Shown: positions 25,224-35,476 of the stretch, piece after piece
Layout of the letters: each line of letters begins with the position of its first letter
Numbering within the stretch: position 1 is the first letter of the stretch
Source of the DNA: Paraburkholderia domus
Lineage (GTDB): Bacteria; Pseudomonadota; Gammaproteobacteria; Burkholderiales; Burkholderiaceae
Reading direction: 5' to 3'
Assembly: GCF_905220705.1 (NCBI RefSeq)
Contig: NZ_CAJNAT010000011.1
Location: 1-64,000, forward strand
DNA length: 64,000 nt
Notes under the pieces: model-generated
Database searches by the model: none
Seen by the model: only the letters and a program-made list of their open reading frames with translations
Told to the model about the DNA's origin: nothing
Program-made: the position numbers and the translations under genes

Positions 25224-26402
25224 ATGGACATCGTTAGAAAAAAAGTTCTGGTCACGTTCGGCACGCGCCCCGAAGCAATCAAGATGGCGCCGCTCGTACG
25301 TAGATTGCGCGAGACCAGTGGTATCGAGTGTCGGGTCTGCGTTACTGCGCAGCACCGCCAAATGCTCGATCAGGTATTGGATCTGTTTGAGATCGTGCCC
25401 GACTACGACCTTGACATCATGCGTCCGGGGCAGACGTTAAGTGATATTACCGGGAGCATATTGAACAGGCTTGGGCCCGTACTCGAAGATTTTCGCCCTG
25501 ATCTTGTGCTGGTACATGGCGATACGACAACAACGCTAGCTGCATCGCTAGCGGCGTATTACCGGCGTATCGCAGTAGGCCATGTAGAGGCCGGACTGAG
25601 AACGGGTGACCTGTATTCGCCTTGGCCGGAGGAGGCAAATCGCAAGCTTACGGGTGCACTCGCTTCCTATCATTTTGCGCCGACTGCCAGATCGCGCGAG
25701 AACCTTCTGAGGGAAGGCGTTCCGTTCGAGAAGATCGTCGTTACCGGCAATACTGTTATAGACGCGTTGCTGATTGTGCTATGCAGACTCGCCGACGAAA
25801 GTATGGTGACGGATGAACTTGAAAGGCAATTTGCGTTCCTCGACACTCAGCGAAAAATGATTCTGGTGACCGGGCATCGCCGCGAGAACTTTGGCGCGGG
25901 TTTTGAGAATATATGCACTGCGCTAAGGGAAATCGCCGTTTCGCAGCCGGCTTTGCAGATCGTGTATCCAGTGCACCTCAATCCGCATGCCCGTGAACCC
26001 GTATTACGGCTGCTCGGAAATGTCGAAAACATTTGGCTTATAGAGCCACAGGAATACCTGCAGTTCGTATTTCTCATGTCACGGGCGTGGCTGATCCTGA
26101 CGGACTCTGGCGGCATTCAGGAGGAAGCGCCGTCGCTCGGAAAACCGGTCCTCGTGATGCGAGACACCACCGAGCGGCCGGAGGCGGTTGAGGCAGGCAC
26201 GGTTAGATTGGTTGGTGCCGATTCACGACGGATAACGGATGCAGTGCTCAGACTTCTTGAGCGGGAAGACGAATACCTGTCGATGAGCCGGGCCCACAAT
26301 CCATATGGAGACGGCAATGCAAGCGAGCGTATTGTTGTGGCGTTGAGCGAAGCGCTGGGGTTCTCACTAACCGAGCATCAAGCGGAAATTGTTTCACCCT
26401 AA
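25224..26402 (+). CDS. wecB: UDP-N-acetylglucosamine 2-epimerase (non-hydrolysing)
   Basis: 392 residues; ATG at 25224 has GGAG at good spacing, better than the TTG at 25200. Converts UDP-GlcNAc to UDP-ManNAc. Motifs: FGTRPEAIKMAPL at the start, HGDTTTT, GHVEAGLRT, TGHRRENFG and SGGIQEEAPSLGKP. Followed by the matching dehydrogenase, so the polymer probably contains ManNAcA. Confidence 0.92.
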   Translation: MDIVRKKVLVTFGTRPEAIKMAPLVRRLRETSGIECRVCVTAQHRQMLDQVLDLFEIVPDYDLDIMRPGQTLSDITGSILNRLGPVLEDFRPDLVLVHGDTTTTLAASLAAYYRRIAVGHVEAGLRTGDLYSPWPEEANRKLTGALASYHFAPTARSRENLLREGVPFEKIVVTGNTVIDALLIVLCRLADESMVTDELERQFAFLDTQRKMILVTGHRRENFGAGFENICTALREIAVSQPALQIVYPVHLNPHAREPVLRLLGNVENIWLIEPQEYLQFVFLMSRAWLILTDSGGIQEEAPSLGKPVLVMRDTTERPEAVEAGTVRLVGADSRRITDAVLRLLEREDEYLSMSRAHNPYGDGNASERIVVALSEALGFSLTEHQAEIVSP

Positions 26403-26432
26403 AAATCAATATCAAGCGACGAGACCAACGCT

Positions 26433-27677
26433 ATGTCATTCGATGTCATCTCTATCATTGGGCTCGGCTATATTGGCCTGCCCACTGCGGCGGCATTTGC
26501 CGCACGCCGCAAAACTGTTATCGGCGTTGACGTGTCGAAACGAGCGGTCGACACGATCAATAAGGGTGAAATTCACATCGTTGAACCAGAGCTCGATATG
26601 CTCGTTCATGCCGCGGTTACCCAGGGTTATCTGCGAGCGACGCAGACACCGGAGCCCGCTGACGCATTTATGATCGCAGTACCGACACCTTTCCGGGACG
26701 AGAACAAGCCGGACCTAAGTTATATCGAAGCGGCCAGTCGTTCTATTGCTCCGGTTCTGAAGAAGGGCGACATCGTCGTACTCGAGTCGACGTCGCCGGT
26801 CGGGACCACCGAAAAAATGGCCGCGTGGCTGGCCGAGTGTCGTCCCGACTTAACCTTTCCGCAACAGCTTGGGGAGGACTCGGACATCCGCGTCGCACAC
26901 TGCCCGGAGCGGGTATTGCCGGGCCACGTCATTCGAGAGCTCGTGGAGAACGACCGCGTGATCGGCGGCATGACTCGTCGCTGCGGCGAGATGGCACGCG
27001 AACTCTATCAGACCTTTGTTCAAGGTGAATGCGTCCTGACTGACGCGCGCACGGCGGAAATGTGCAAACTCTCGGAGAATGCATTTCGCGATGTGAACAT
27101 CGCCTTTGCGAATGAGCTTTCAGTAATCTGTGATGGACTAGACATAAACGTGTGGGAGCTGATTCGGCTCTCAAATCGACACCCGCGGGTAAGTATTCTG
27201 CAGCCTGGACCTGGCGTTGGTGGCCATTGCATCGCGGTTGATCCCTGGTTCATCGTTGACTCAGCGCCGGAACAGGCGCGATTGATTCGTACGGCGCGGA
27301 TTGTGAACGACGACAAGCCGCGCTATGTCCTGGATCGCGTTGAGCGAGCGGCGACGCGGTTCAAGGAACCTGTCATCGCGTGTCTCGGGCTGGCTTTTAA
27401 AGCGAACATTGATGATCTGCGCGAGAGTCCCGCATTGGATATCGCGCACCAACTGTCAGAGCGGTTTGTCGATCAGGTGGTTGTCGTCGAGCCGAATATC
27501 AGAAGTTTGCCTGAAGTATTGGCGGGCAAGGTTCGGCTTTGTGATCTGAACAGTGCTCTTGCTAACGCCGATATAGTTGTGATCCTGGTTGACCACGCGC
27601 AGTTCAAGCGTGTCGATCCGGTACGGTTACAGGCGAAAGTGGTAATCGATACTAGGGGTTTGTTGTCCCATGGTTAG
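26433..27677 (+). CDS. wecC: UDP-N-acetyl-D-mannosamine dehydrogenase
   Basis: 414 residues. Oxidises UDP-ManNAc to UDP-ManNAcA using NAD. NAD-binding IGLGYIGLPTA at the start, STSPVGTT in the middle, KLSENAFRDVNIAFANE, the catalytic-cysteine region GPGVGGHCIAVDPWF and LAFKANIDDLRESPA. Length is normal. Its 3' end overlaps the flippase gene by 8 bp. Confidence 0.92.
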   Translation: MSFDVISIIGLGYIGLPTAAAFAARRKTVIGVDVSKRAVDTINKGEIHIVEPELDMLVHAAVTQGYLRATQTPEPADAFMIAVPTPFRDENKPDLSYIEAASRSIAPVLKKGDIVVLESTSPVGTTEKMAAWLAECRPDLTFPQQLGEDSDIRVAHCPERVLPGHVIRELVENDRVIGGMTRRCGEMARELYQTFVQGECVLTDARTAEMCKLSENAFRDVNIAFANELSVICDGLDINVWELIRLSNRHPRVSILQPGPGVGGHCIAVDPWFIVDSAPEQARLIRTARIVNDDKPRYVLDRVERAATRFKEPVIACLGLAFKANIDDLRESPALDIAHQLSERFVDQVVVVEPNIRSLPEVLAGKVRLCDLNSALANADIVVILVDHAQFKRVDPVRLQAKVVIDTRGLLSHG

Positions 27678-29097
27678 GCGAGAACTCGGTCTGGTTGTCG
27701 GATACGCAACTTCTCTGGTGGGTGGCGTTCTGTCGCTGGTGTTGTACGCCCATCTGCTCGGACCAGCCGAGTACGGGCGTCTTGCGGTGAATCTCGCGCT
27801 TGTGGAAGCGTTGCAGGGAGTGCTGTTCCAATGGCATCGGCTCGCTGTCGTCAAATTTTGGGCGTCTTCCGAAAGGACAGATATCGCTTCATATCTAACC
27901 ACCTACCATGTGACGTGGGTTGGACTGGCGTGTTTGGTCCTGTTGGCATTGGGCGCCGCTCAGATCGTGGCACCTGATATGCGAGCAGTAATATGGACAG
28001 CGACGATCGCGATGGGTATCGGCAAGAGTGCGGCATTGTATGCGCAAGAACTCGCGCGCGCCGCGGACGCTAGCCTGCGTTATTCGGTAGGAGCACTCTG
28101 CATAACGATTGGAAGTTCAATCGCAGGCGTTGCTGCATACAATGTGACTCATTCAATCGTATCGATTCTCTTGAGTTCTACGTTCGTGTTTGCAGTGTCG
28201 GCCGCGTTGTGTGGTCTGCGCAAGGGTTTGCTGGGAGCGGGCGGTCGATTCAGCGCCCAATATTTTCGCTTGATGTTGCACTATGGGGCTCCCTTGGTGC
28301 CGGTGTTCGTGGCGACTACTGCGCTAACCAGGCTCGATCGTCCGGTTCTGGCGGAGTTTGTGGCTCCCGCCGTCGTGGGCGTGTATGCGGCCGCGATGGC
28401 GCTTATTTCGAATGTAATTTCTGCGGGATGCCTACTTGTTGTAACGCCTGCCTACCCGTGGTTGCTGAGACAGAAGGAATGTCGATCGGAAGATAACTAT
28501 AGGAGGCTACACGCGCGCGTGGGGCTGTTGATGTTGGGTGGCGTACTCGCAATTTCAACGTCGTTCTATTGTGCCCGTCTGACGGTACTCCCGATTTTGC
28601 TTGGAGACGAAATTGGTAGGGCAGCGAGTGCATACGTTCTTCCGTTGTTGGCAATTTCGATCGTCGGTGCTTTCAGAGCGCATTTTCTTGATCAGGCGTA
28701 TCACCTATTCTCCAGAACGAGGGCGCTAATGATGATTAATCTGGTCACGCTCGTGGTAGCGGCAGTTGCCGTTTACCTTGGCACGCGTTGGAACGGACTC
28801 AATGGCCTTCTTTGCGGGCTATTGATCGCCAACGTACTCTCTCTACTGGCGAGTGCCACGTTCTCCAGATCGTTCGTCAATCTCAAGCAACTGACAGACG
28901 GTGTTGTCCGTCTGGCTTTAGTCTCCATCATATCGGGGATAGCAGGCGAGGTATGTGGTCAACTGTGGGTGCTATCCATGTCACACAGCATTTTGACCGG
29001 CATTGCATCCGCGAGTGTGGCGATGCTCGTATTCGCAGCAGGTATGTATTCGACCAATGTGGGCGCAATACGCTCGTTCTCGTTGAGGCGATCATGA
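27670..29097 (+). CDS. Wzx-like lipid-linked oligosaccharide flippase
   Basis: 475 residues with about twelve to fourteen hydrophobic helices, starting with a Wzx-like GYATSLVGGVLSLVLYAHLLGPAEYG. Translocates undecaprenyl-linked repeat units across the inner membrane. Overlaps both neighbours. Confidence 0.8.
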   Translation: MVRRELGLVVGYATSLVGGVLSLVLYAHLLGPAEYGRLAVNLALVEALQGVLFQWHRLAVVKFWASSERTDIASYLTTYHVTWVGLACLVLLALGAAQIVAPDMRAVIWTATIAMGIGKSAALYAQELARAADASLRYSVGALCITIGSSIAGVAAYNVTHSIVSILLSSTFVFAVSAALCGLRKGLLGAGGRFSAQYFRLMLHYGAPLVPVFVATTALTRLDRPVLAEFVAPAVVGVYAAAMALISNVISAGCLLVVTPAYPWLLRQKECRSEDNYRRLHARVGLLMLGGVLAISTSFYCARLTVLPILLGDEIGRAASAYVLPLLAISIVGAFRAHFLDQAYHLFSRTRALMMINLVTLVVAAVAVYLGTRWNGLNGLLCGLLIANVLSLLASATFSRSFVNLKQLTDGVVRLALVSIISGIAGEVCGQLWVLSMSHSILTGIASASVAMLVFAAGMYSTNVGAIRSFSLRRS

Positions 29098-30173
29098 AGC
29101 AGTGCTATGACGTGTTGTTGCACATCCCATCGTTGAGAGGTGGTGGCGCGGAGCGCGTGGCCGTGGACGTCGCGCGATACTTTGTCGAACAGGGAAACTC
29201 GACGGCCTTTTTCATTTACGACGGTGAACCTTCCTATGATCTTCCGCAGGGTGTGGATGTCATTGTGGCTCGGTCCGCCGGACACCTTCGCCGCGTTGCG
29301 GAGTTCCGCACACTTCTCGGCAAGATTGAGGTTCGCGCGGTGGTGTCGTTTCTTCCTTACGCCAACCTGATATCGCTGCTCGCAAACATAGGCCTTGAAG
29401 GGCGTCCCCGCCTTGTCGTGAGCGAGCATCGGTCGTATGAACGCTTCAACTGTGTGGGAGTAAAGGAGCGCTTGAAGTTTGCCCTTCTCAGGGGACTCTA
29501 TAAGAGGAGCGACAGTATCGTAGCGGTTTCGGGAAGCGTCGCCGGAGATCTGCGGCGACGCTTAAGCAAGGAGGTCGCTGGAAAAATAGTGATTATCAAC
29601 AACCCGTGTTGCATCCAGAAAAACGCGTTGTCGGATCGAATGCATAACGTGACAAACCGCACGATACTCGCGGTGGGACGGCTCGTTAAGGAGAAAGGGT
29701 TTGACGTCCTGATTTCGGCTTTTGGGAATGTCAGTAACCGTGTCGAAGGCGTCCGACTGTTGATTGTAGGAGAGGGACCGTGCCGCGCAGAACTCGAGGC
29801 GCAGATTGATCGACTGGGCCTGGGGGCGACTGTTGCAATGCCCGGCTTCTCTCGAAACGTCGCCGATGAATATCAGCAGGCCAGGCTCTTTGTATGTTCG
29901 TCGCGTACGGAGGGTTTTGGAAACGTCATCGTTGAGGCGTTGTCATTTGGCCTTCCCATCGTGTCCACAGCGTGCGGCGGCCCAGATGAAATCCTCGCAG
30001 ACGGGCGGTACGGAGTGCTGGTACCGGTCGATGATGATACGGCTTTGGCCGATGCGATCGTAAATGCTCTTGAGACCGCAGTTGATCGCGAGGCGCAGAC
30101 TGCCCGGTCGCAAGATTTTTCGCTTGACGTGATTGGCGCGAATTACGCAAAAGTAGCGGGGTTGATCGCATGA
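29094..30173 (+). CDS. Glycosyltransferase family 4 protein
   Basis: 359 residues from ATG at 29094 (4-bp overlap with the upstream stop). GT-B fold: LRGGGAERVAVDVA in the amino-terminal half, the nucleotide-sugar half with VGRLVKEKGFDVLI and SSRTEGFGNVIVEALSFGLPIV (EX7E motif). Adds one sugar to the lipid-linked repeat unit; donor and linkage unknown. Confidence 0.85.
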   Translation: MKQCYDVLLHIPSLRGGGAERVAVDVARYFVEQGNSTAFFIYDGEPSYDLPQGVDVIVARSAGHLRRVAEFRTLLGKIEVRAVVSFLPYANLISLLANIGLEGRPRLVVSEHRSYERFNCVGVKERLKFALLRGLYKRSDSIVAVSGSVAGDLRRRLSKEVAGKIVIINNPCCIQKNALSDRMHNVTNRTILAVGRLVKEKGFDVLISAFGNVSNRVEGVRLLIVGEGPCRAELEAQIDRLGLGATVAMPGFSRNVADEYQQARLFVCSSRTEGFGNVIVEALSFGLPIVSTACGGPDEILADGRYGVLVPVDDDTALADAIVNALETAVDREAQTARSQDFSLDVIGANYAKVAGLIA

Positions 30174-31456
30174 AAATCAGACGGTCGATCGTGGCTGGAT
30201 ATTTGATCTTGCTCGCTGCCCTGTTCTCATTATTCTTGAGCGGCGCCGCGTTAAACAATCTCGGCTTGAATTATTCTGCGGATGCGTATTCGGCCGGCCT
30301 CAAGCTTCATCCTTATACGCTGTTAACCTCTGCTGCGTTTTTAGTGCTTGTTTGCGGGAGGAAAGCGCTTGGTCGCTGCTTGCAAATCCGGCAGTTCCGT
30401 ACTGCGGTGCTGGGCGCTGGGATCCTGGCACTGATTGTTCTGGTGAAGACAGTGGTAGGTGACAGCCAATCGATGGGGTTCACGGTGGACACTATCATCG
30501 CGGCATTTATCGTGGCTGCGGCGTTGCCCCTTATTTCACCGCTATTTGCCGCGCGGCTTTCGACAATTGCGTTCCTGTTTCTTATCGTGGAGTGTCTCCT
30601 TGCCATGGGCGAAGGGGTTCTTAAAGTCAATTTAATACCGATGGATGTGTGGTACGGATCGTATTTTCGTTCCACAGCCCTTCAAGGCCACCCGTTGAAC
30701 AATGCGCTCATTGTGGTGACCGTGGCAGTTGCGCTGCAGGCCTATGCGCGGCGGTTGACTTCCACATTGATTTTCTGTCTGACGGTTGGTGCTCTTCTCG
30801 CCTTCGGGGCACGCGGTGCACTTGCTGTCTACCTGCTTGTCAATGCGATTACCTTCACTCGTTTCGGACTGCGGTCGGTGCAGCAGGTGTTGATATTGAT
30901 AGTCGGCGGCGCGCTAGGTGCTATTGGATTGGCATGGTTTGTCTTTTCGGGCGTTGTCGGAGATCGAATTGCGCAAGTTGGAGCATATGACGACAGCACT
31001 CAGACGCGTTTTCAGGCGCTCGACATTCTGACCCATTTGAATTGGACGCAAATTATGCTAGGTAACGGATCGGACGCCATCGCCCATTTGATGGCCCAAT
31101 CTGACGTAAGCGTAGTCGAGAATTTCATGGTTGGGTACGTGCTCACGTTCGGTGGATTTCTGACTTTGGTTATTTTCTATTGTGTGTATAGAACTTTCAA
31201 AACATTCCTTATCGATGTACCCGCGGCTGGACGGCGGCGTTTGCTTACGGTTCTGTTTGTGTTCGTGTGTACAGCATTGACGAATAACTCGTTAATGACG
31301 AAGACGCCAGCACTGTATCTTCTAATGATGGGTTTGTGGTGGGTTAGATGCAGGTCGATTACACACGAATTCTCTCAAGCTTCAATACAGGTGCCTGGCA
31401 AAGCATATTCAAAAATTCAAGGTCGAAAGAGTTTTGGAATGATCGCGAACCAATGA
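30170..31456 (+). CDS. Wzy-like polysaccharide polymerase (VpsF type)
   Basis: 428 residues with about ten hydrophobic helices and a long periplasmic loop around residues 150-180, the general profile of O-antigen/exopolysaccharide polymerases. The amino-terminal pattern recalls the VpsF family. It joins repeat units at the periplasmic face. Assignment rests on topology and position between the glycosyltransferases. Confidence 0.7.
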   Translation: MKIRRSIVAGYLILLAALFSLFLSGAALNNLGLNYSADAYSAGLKLHPYTLLTSAAFLVLVCGRKALGRCLQIRQFRTAVLGAGILALIVLVKTVVGDSQSMGFTVDTIIAAFIVAAALPLISPLFAARLSTIAFLFLIVECLLAMGEGVLKVNLIPMDVWYGSYFRSTALQGHPLNNALIVVTVAVALQAYARRLTSTLIFCLTVGALLAFGARGALAVYLLVNAITFTRFGLRSVQQVLILIVGGALGAIGLAWFVFSGVVGDRIAQVGAYDDSTQTRFQALDILTHLNWTQIMLGNGSDAIAHLMAQSDVSVVENFMVGYVLTFGGFLTLVIFYCVYRTFKTFLIDVPAAGRRRLLTVLFVFVCTALTNNSLMTKTPALYLLMMGLWWVRCRSITHEFSQASIQVPGKAYSKIQGRKSFGMIANQ

Positions 31457-31536
31457 AGCGCAATATCGTAACAAGTTTTCGATATTAAGCCATGCGAAAA
31501 TTGAGCGCAAACGGTTAGATACGAAAGGAATGAGAG

Positions 31537-32649
31537 ATGCATAGAAGATCGAATTCAAGAAGATCCGATAAGGCGCGTCTTATCATCCAGATCGGTCCGG
31601 ACCCGGCCGCCCAAGGCGGAATTGCGGCCGTATTGGGAACCTATGCGTCTTATCAGGCAGGTTTCGAAGAACTCGGGTATCGCCATATTTTCATCTCAAG
31701 TTGTGGCGTTTCGGGTGGTGGCCGCGTAGGAAGGTTCATTGGCGCATGGTTCCGATTTGTCTGGCTGACGTTGTTTGACGATGTCCATCTGGTACACATT
31801 CATTCGTCGATAAAGGGGTCTCTGTTAAGGAAGTCGGTGTTTGCGCTGACATGCCAGCTTCTATGCAGGAAATACGTAATCCACGTTCACAGCGGTGCAT
31901 TTCTTAGCTACTACGAGAGTTTGCTGAGACCAGCTCGGACAATTGTCCGCTTGATTGTGAGGGGGGCGATATGCGTTATCTGTCTTTCTGAAAATTCACG
32001 AAAGCAGTTTATTTCGTCGAAGCTGACGACTGCAGAGAAATGTCGGATTGTCTACAACGGAATTACGGATCCGCTGGGCGAATGTTCGGATCAGCGAGCT
32101 GAATCGCTACAGGTTGTAATCACGTTTCTTGGGAAACTTAGCGAGTCGAAAGGGTTGCTTACGTTGCTTCAAGCTTTGGCCGCTTTGCCCCAGTCAGATA
32201 TGCGGTACACGTTATGTGTTGGTGGTGCTGGAGACGTATCTGCCTTCGACGACTGGGTAAAGGTTCATGGACTCACCGATCGCGTGGTGTTCAAAGGGTG
32301 GGTCGCAGGAGACGTTAAAGCTCGGCTGCTCGCGGATACGCAGATTTTTGTACTTCCGTCGCACAGCGAAGGTTTTCCAGTTGCCGTAGTCGAGGCGATG
32401 GCATTCGGTACGGCTATTGTATCGACGCAAATTCCAGGGGTCATAGACGCGATTCGCTCTGGGCAAGATGGATTGTTGGTTATCCCCGGCGACAGGGACG
32501 GTTTGCGCGACGCACTATGGCAGCTTCTCAACGACAGTGCGCTACGTGAGCGCTTAGGTGCCTCGGCGAGGCAGCGGTTTCTCGATCGCTTTACGATGCA
32601 GCAGACGGCTCTGCACCTGGCTTCAGTTTACGACGGTGTCACACTCTGA
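31537..32649 (+). CDS. Glycosyltransferase family 4 protein
   Basis: 370 residues with a basic start. GQ-like opening (AAQGGIAAVLGTYASYQ), middle VVITFLGKLSESKGLLTLL and SHSEGFPVAVVEAMAFGTAIV, giving the donor-binding EX7E motif of GT4 enzymes. It follows an 80-bp gap after the polymerase gene, the only sizeable gap in this part of the operon. Confidence 0.85.
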   Translation: MHRRSNSRRSDKARLIIQIGPDPAAQGGIAAVLGTYASYQAGFEELGYRHIFISSCGVSGGGRVGRFIGAWFRFVWLTLFDDVHLVHIHSSIKGSLLRKSVFALTCQLLCRKYVIHVHSGAFLSYYESLLRPARTIVRLIVRGAICVICLSENSRKQFISSKLTTAEKCRIVYNGITDPLGECSDQRAESLQVVITFLGKLSESKGLLTLLQALAALPQSDMRYTLCVGGAGDVSAFDDWVKVHGLTDRVVFKGWVAGDVKARLLADTQIFVLPSHSEGFPVAVVEAMAFGTAIVSTQIPGVIDAIRSGQDGLLVIPGDRDGLRDALWQLLNDSALRERLGASARQRFLDRFTMQQTALHLASVYDGVTL

Positions 32650-32651
32650 AG

Positions 32652-33860
32652 ATGCCACAGACTATGAATAACAGCTTCAACCCACAGTCGATCGCCGACG
32701 CGTTGTTAGATCAAAGCCGGCGGGATGATTTTCAGGGGCATGATCCATTCGACGCGCTGAATAGCGTTCTGTTTGATCGCCTCGGCGGAAATCGTCTTTC
32801 GTTCGCGAGAATTGCGTGGTTGCAATTGCACAAGCGTTCTCCTGTGAATTTCCGAACGATTGTCGGCGTGCCAAAGCGACGCAATCCAAAAGGCGTCGCG
32901 TTGATAATTCTTGGACTACTGGAGCGCTATCGAGTCAGTCAATGCAGTGATGAGCTTGATGAGGCCATTGTGCTAGGAGACTGGCTGCTGACCCAAAGCG
33001 TCGATCGCCGTGAATGGGGCCACTATGCGTGGGGCTATCACTTCGATTGGGCCGCGCGAGCCTTCTATGTGCCGCGCGGAAAGCCCAATGCCATCACTAC
33101 CTGTTACGTCTCTGCGGCGCTGCATTCACTCGGCTGTTTGACAGGATTTCCGCGCTTTACGGATGCGTCCAGTGACGCGGGGCTGTTCCTGGATAGTTTG
33201 TACGTCAGTGCCATGGGCGGTGGGTACTACGCTTATATACCGGGCGAAAACGCATTTGTTCACAACGCTAGTTTGTGGTCCGCGGCGCTTGTCGCGCGGA
33301 CCGCTACGCAGGTCGGCGACGACAGAATGCGTCGGCGTGCTTTGGGCGTAGCGCGCCAATCCGTTTCGATGCAGCGCCATGACGGCGCGTGGACGTATGG
33401 GACCCGAGCGCATCACGCGTTTATCGATGGTTTCCACACCGGCTATAACCTCGAGGCACTTGATCTTCTTCAAAAGACGTTGAAAACAGATGAGTTTTCC
33501 GACGCCATCGACAAGGGCATGGACTACTACCGACGGCAATTTTTTCTTGCCGACGGCACCGTCAAATATTACAGCGATCGCATCTGGCCACTCGACACAC
33601 ACTCGGTCGCGCAGGCTGTCGTCACGCTGATCAAGGTGAGCGGAACAAAAGAGGATGTTGGGCTGGCTCGCTTGGTTCTGTCTCGCGCTCACGAATCCCT
33701 CTATCTGATGCGCGAACAGCGCTTTGTTTACCAGAAGGGACGTTGGCTTAAGAATCGCATCAATTATCTGCGCTGGACCCAGGCGTGGGCCTTCTACGCA
33801 TTGAGTCTTTACGCGGGACACACTTCAGATGGATCGGGGGAAAGCGATGAAGCGTATTGA
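32652..33860 (+). CDS. Predicted alpha/alpha-toroid protein of the EPS operon
   Basis: 402 residues, no signal peptide. Helical hairpins alternate with Gly/Trp/Tyr-rich loops (WGHYAWGYHFDW, GAWTYGTRAHH, IDGFHTGYNLEAL), characteristic of six-hairpin or alpha/alpha-toroid folds found in glycosidases, lyases and uronyl epimerases. A role in trimming or epimerising the polymer or its precursor is inferred only. It overlaps the next gene by 14 bp. Confidence 0.55.
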   Translation: MPQTMNNSFNPQSIADALLDQSRRDDFQGHDPFDALNSVLFDRLGGNRLSFARIAWLQLHKRSPVNFRTIVGVPKRRNPKGVALIILGLLERYRVSQCSDELDEAIVLGDWLLTQSVDRREWGHYAWGYHFDWAARAFYVPRGKPNAITTCYVSAALHSLGCLTGFPRFTDASSDAGLFLDSLYVSAMGGGYYAYIPGENAFVHNASLWSAALVARTATQVGDDRMRRRALGVARQSVSMQRHDGAWTYGTRAHHAFIDGFHTGYNLEALDLLQKTLKTDEFSDAIDKGMDYYRRQFFLADGTVKYYSDRIWPLDTHSVAQAVVTLIKVSGTKEDVGLARLVLSRAHESLYLMREQRFVYQKGRWLKNRINYLRWTQAWAFYALSLYAGHTSDGSGESDEAY

Positions 33861-34611
33861 GGTTTTTTCTTGCTCGATGAATACCCCCACGATGGACGAG
33901 ACGGTCGAATGGATTGGTTCACGGATTGATCGACGTGAGTTCACGCAACATGTTGTCGTTAATGTCGCGAAGTTGGTTCATATGCAGACGGACGCGGAGT
34001 TAGCCGAGTCCGTTCGCGCCTGCGATATCGTCAACATTGATGGAATGGGCGTGGTTTGGGGGGCGCGACTGTTGGGCTTTCCAGTGCCCGAAAGAGTCGC
34101 TGGCGTTGACCTTTTCGAACGCCTTTTGCAGATGGCCGCGGATCGCGGACTGCCGGTGTATTTGCTAGGTGCTACCGATGAGGTGGTGGCCCGTACTGCC
34201 GTTGTTGTCTCTACGCGATATGCCGGATTGAAGATCGCTGGATATCATCATGGTTACTTCTGGGATGATGAAGAAAGCGTGGTCGAAGCGATCCGGCGTT
34301 CGGGGGCCAAATTGCTGTTTGTCGCAATCACATCGCCAAAGAAAGAAAGCTTTATAAATCGATGGAAGCACCGGCTAGGTGTGGATTTTGTCATGGGTGT
34401 CGGTGGCACGTTTGACGTGGTTGCTGGTAAGGTGCGTCGCGCGCCGCTGTGGATGCAGCGCAGTGGCCTGGAATGGGCCTATCGAGTGTTGCAGGAGCCG
34501 CGACGTATGTGGAAGCGCTACTTTGTTACCAATAATAGATTTGCGTTAATGCTGCTGAGAGCGCGAATCGCTTCGACATTCAATCGGACGGCGGCCGAAC
34601 ATGGCGAATAA
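33847..34611 (+). CDS. WecG/TagA/CpsF family glycosyltransferase
   Basis: 254 residues from ATG at 33847 (GGGGGA upstream). Typical pattern: VNVAKLVHMQTD, NIDGMGVVWGARLLG, RVAGVDLFERL, SPKKESFI and VGGTFDVVAGKVRRAP. Members such as WecG add ManNAcA to a lipid-linked acceptor, so this is the natural user of the WecB/WecC product encoded upstream. Confidence 0.9.
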   Translation: MKRIEVFSCSMNTPTMDETVEWIGSRIDRREFTQHVVVNVAKLVHMQTDAELAESVRACDIVNIDGMGVVWGARLLGFPVPERVAGVDLFERLLQMAADRGLPVYLLGATDEVVARTAVVVSTRYAGLKIAGYHHGYFWDDEESVVEAIRRSGAKLLFVAITSPKKESFINRWKHRLGVDFVMGVGGTFDVVAGKVRRAPLWMQRSGLEWAYRVLQEPRRMWKRYFVTNNRFALMLLRARIASTFNRTAAEHGE

Positions 34612-35380
34612 GCGTTTGGGTATCGCAAGTGTGCTCCTGGGGCTGTCGGCGTGCGGAAGTGTCCCGCAAGCCGATATGTCACGTAATGCGGACATAGTCG
34701 TGTATCGCAGCGCCTGGCGTGACGGGCTCGATCCGAGGCTGTCGGTCCAGGCTCCCGCGCGGGATTCAATTTCGACGGTTGCCATACCTGAATTCGGTGG
34801 GTCCTTCCTGAAGATCTCGATGCGTCGATCAGAGGACTTCAGTCGTGTGGCTAGCGGGACTCCGCGTGCCGAAGTGGTGTTCGGGGCGGTGGCACGTTTT
34901 GCACTGGGGCAGGAATATGAAGTTCGCTGGTCCACGATGCTTCCGCCGAATTACAAGCTTGATTCGTTGCAGCCGGAGATCATCACGCAAGTGCATCAAA
35001 GTAGAAATACTGGATCGCCGCCATTCTCATTGATGCTGGACGGCGGGCGCTATCAAGTTGAAGTTAGAGGGGGCGCGAACCAGGTGCTTCGATCGTTTTC
35101 CTTTGGCACGCCGGTCTTGGACGAAGGTAAGGTAGTCAATTGGGTCCTCCGATATCGCTCGGATGACAAAGGTGAGGGCGCGATAACAGATCTCTTCAAA
35201 GATGGCGTGCGTGTCGTGAATGCGCTTGGCTTACCCAATTCGTACCCGGACGAAAAGAGCGCATATTTGAAGATTGGTATCTATAAGTGGTGGTGGGTCA
35301 CGCGTCCGTCCGATGTCAGCGAACGCACGATGTACTATGGGAACGTGGAGATCAGCGAAAAATCCGGAACACGCCAGTAG
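34601..35380 (+). CDS. Secreted heparin-lyase-like polysaccharide lyase (lipoprotein)
   Basis: 259 residues with a lipobox (LGLSAC) after a short signal. The body is a beta jelly-roll-like fold with patterns seen in heparin-lyase-type polysaccharide lyases (RAEVVFG, EVRWSTMLPPNY, IITQVHQSR, YLKIGIYKWWW). It may cut the exopolysaccharide during export or release. It overlaps the glycosyltransferase gene by 11 bp and closes the operon. Confidence 0.75.
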   Translation: MANKRLGIASVLLGLSACGSVPQADMSRNADIVVYRSAWRDGLDPRLSVQAPARDSISTVAIPEFGGSFLKISMRRSEDFSRVASGTPRAEVVFGAVARFALGQEYEVRWSTMLPPNYKLDSLQPEIITQVHQSRNTGSPPFSLMLDGGRYQVEVRGGANQVLRSFSFGTPVLDEGKVVNWVLRYRSDDKGEGAITDLFKDGVRVVNALGLPNSYPDEKSAYLKIGIYKWWWVTRPSDVSERTMYYGNVEISEKSGTRQ

Positions 35381-35476
35381 ACCCATTCACTCGCTTCCCG
35401 GGCAGTTGCCAGGTCCGGGATAGTCTCGCGTACATCATACCGGCCCCCACCGATCAGTATCCTGATTGCCGACGCA

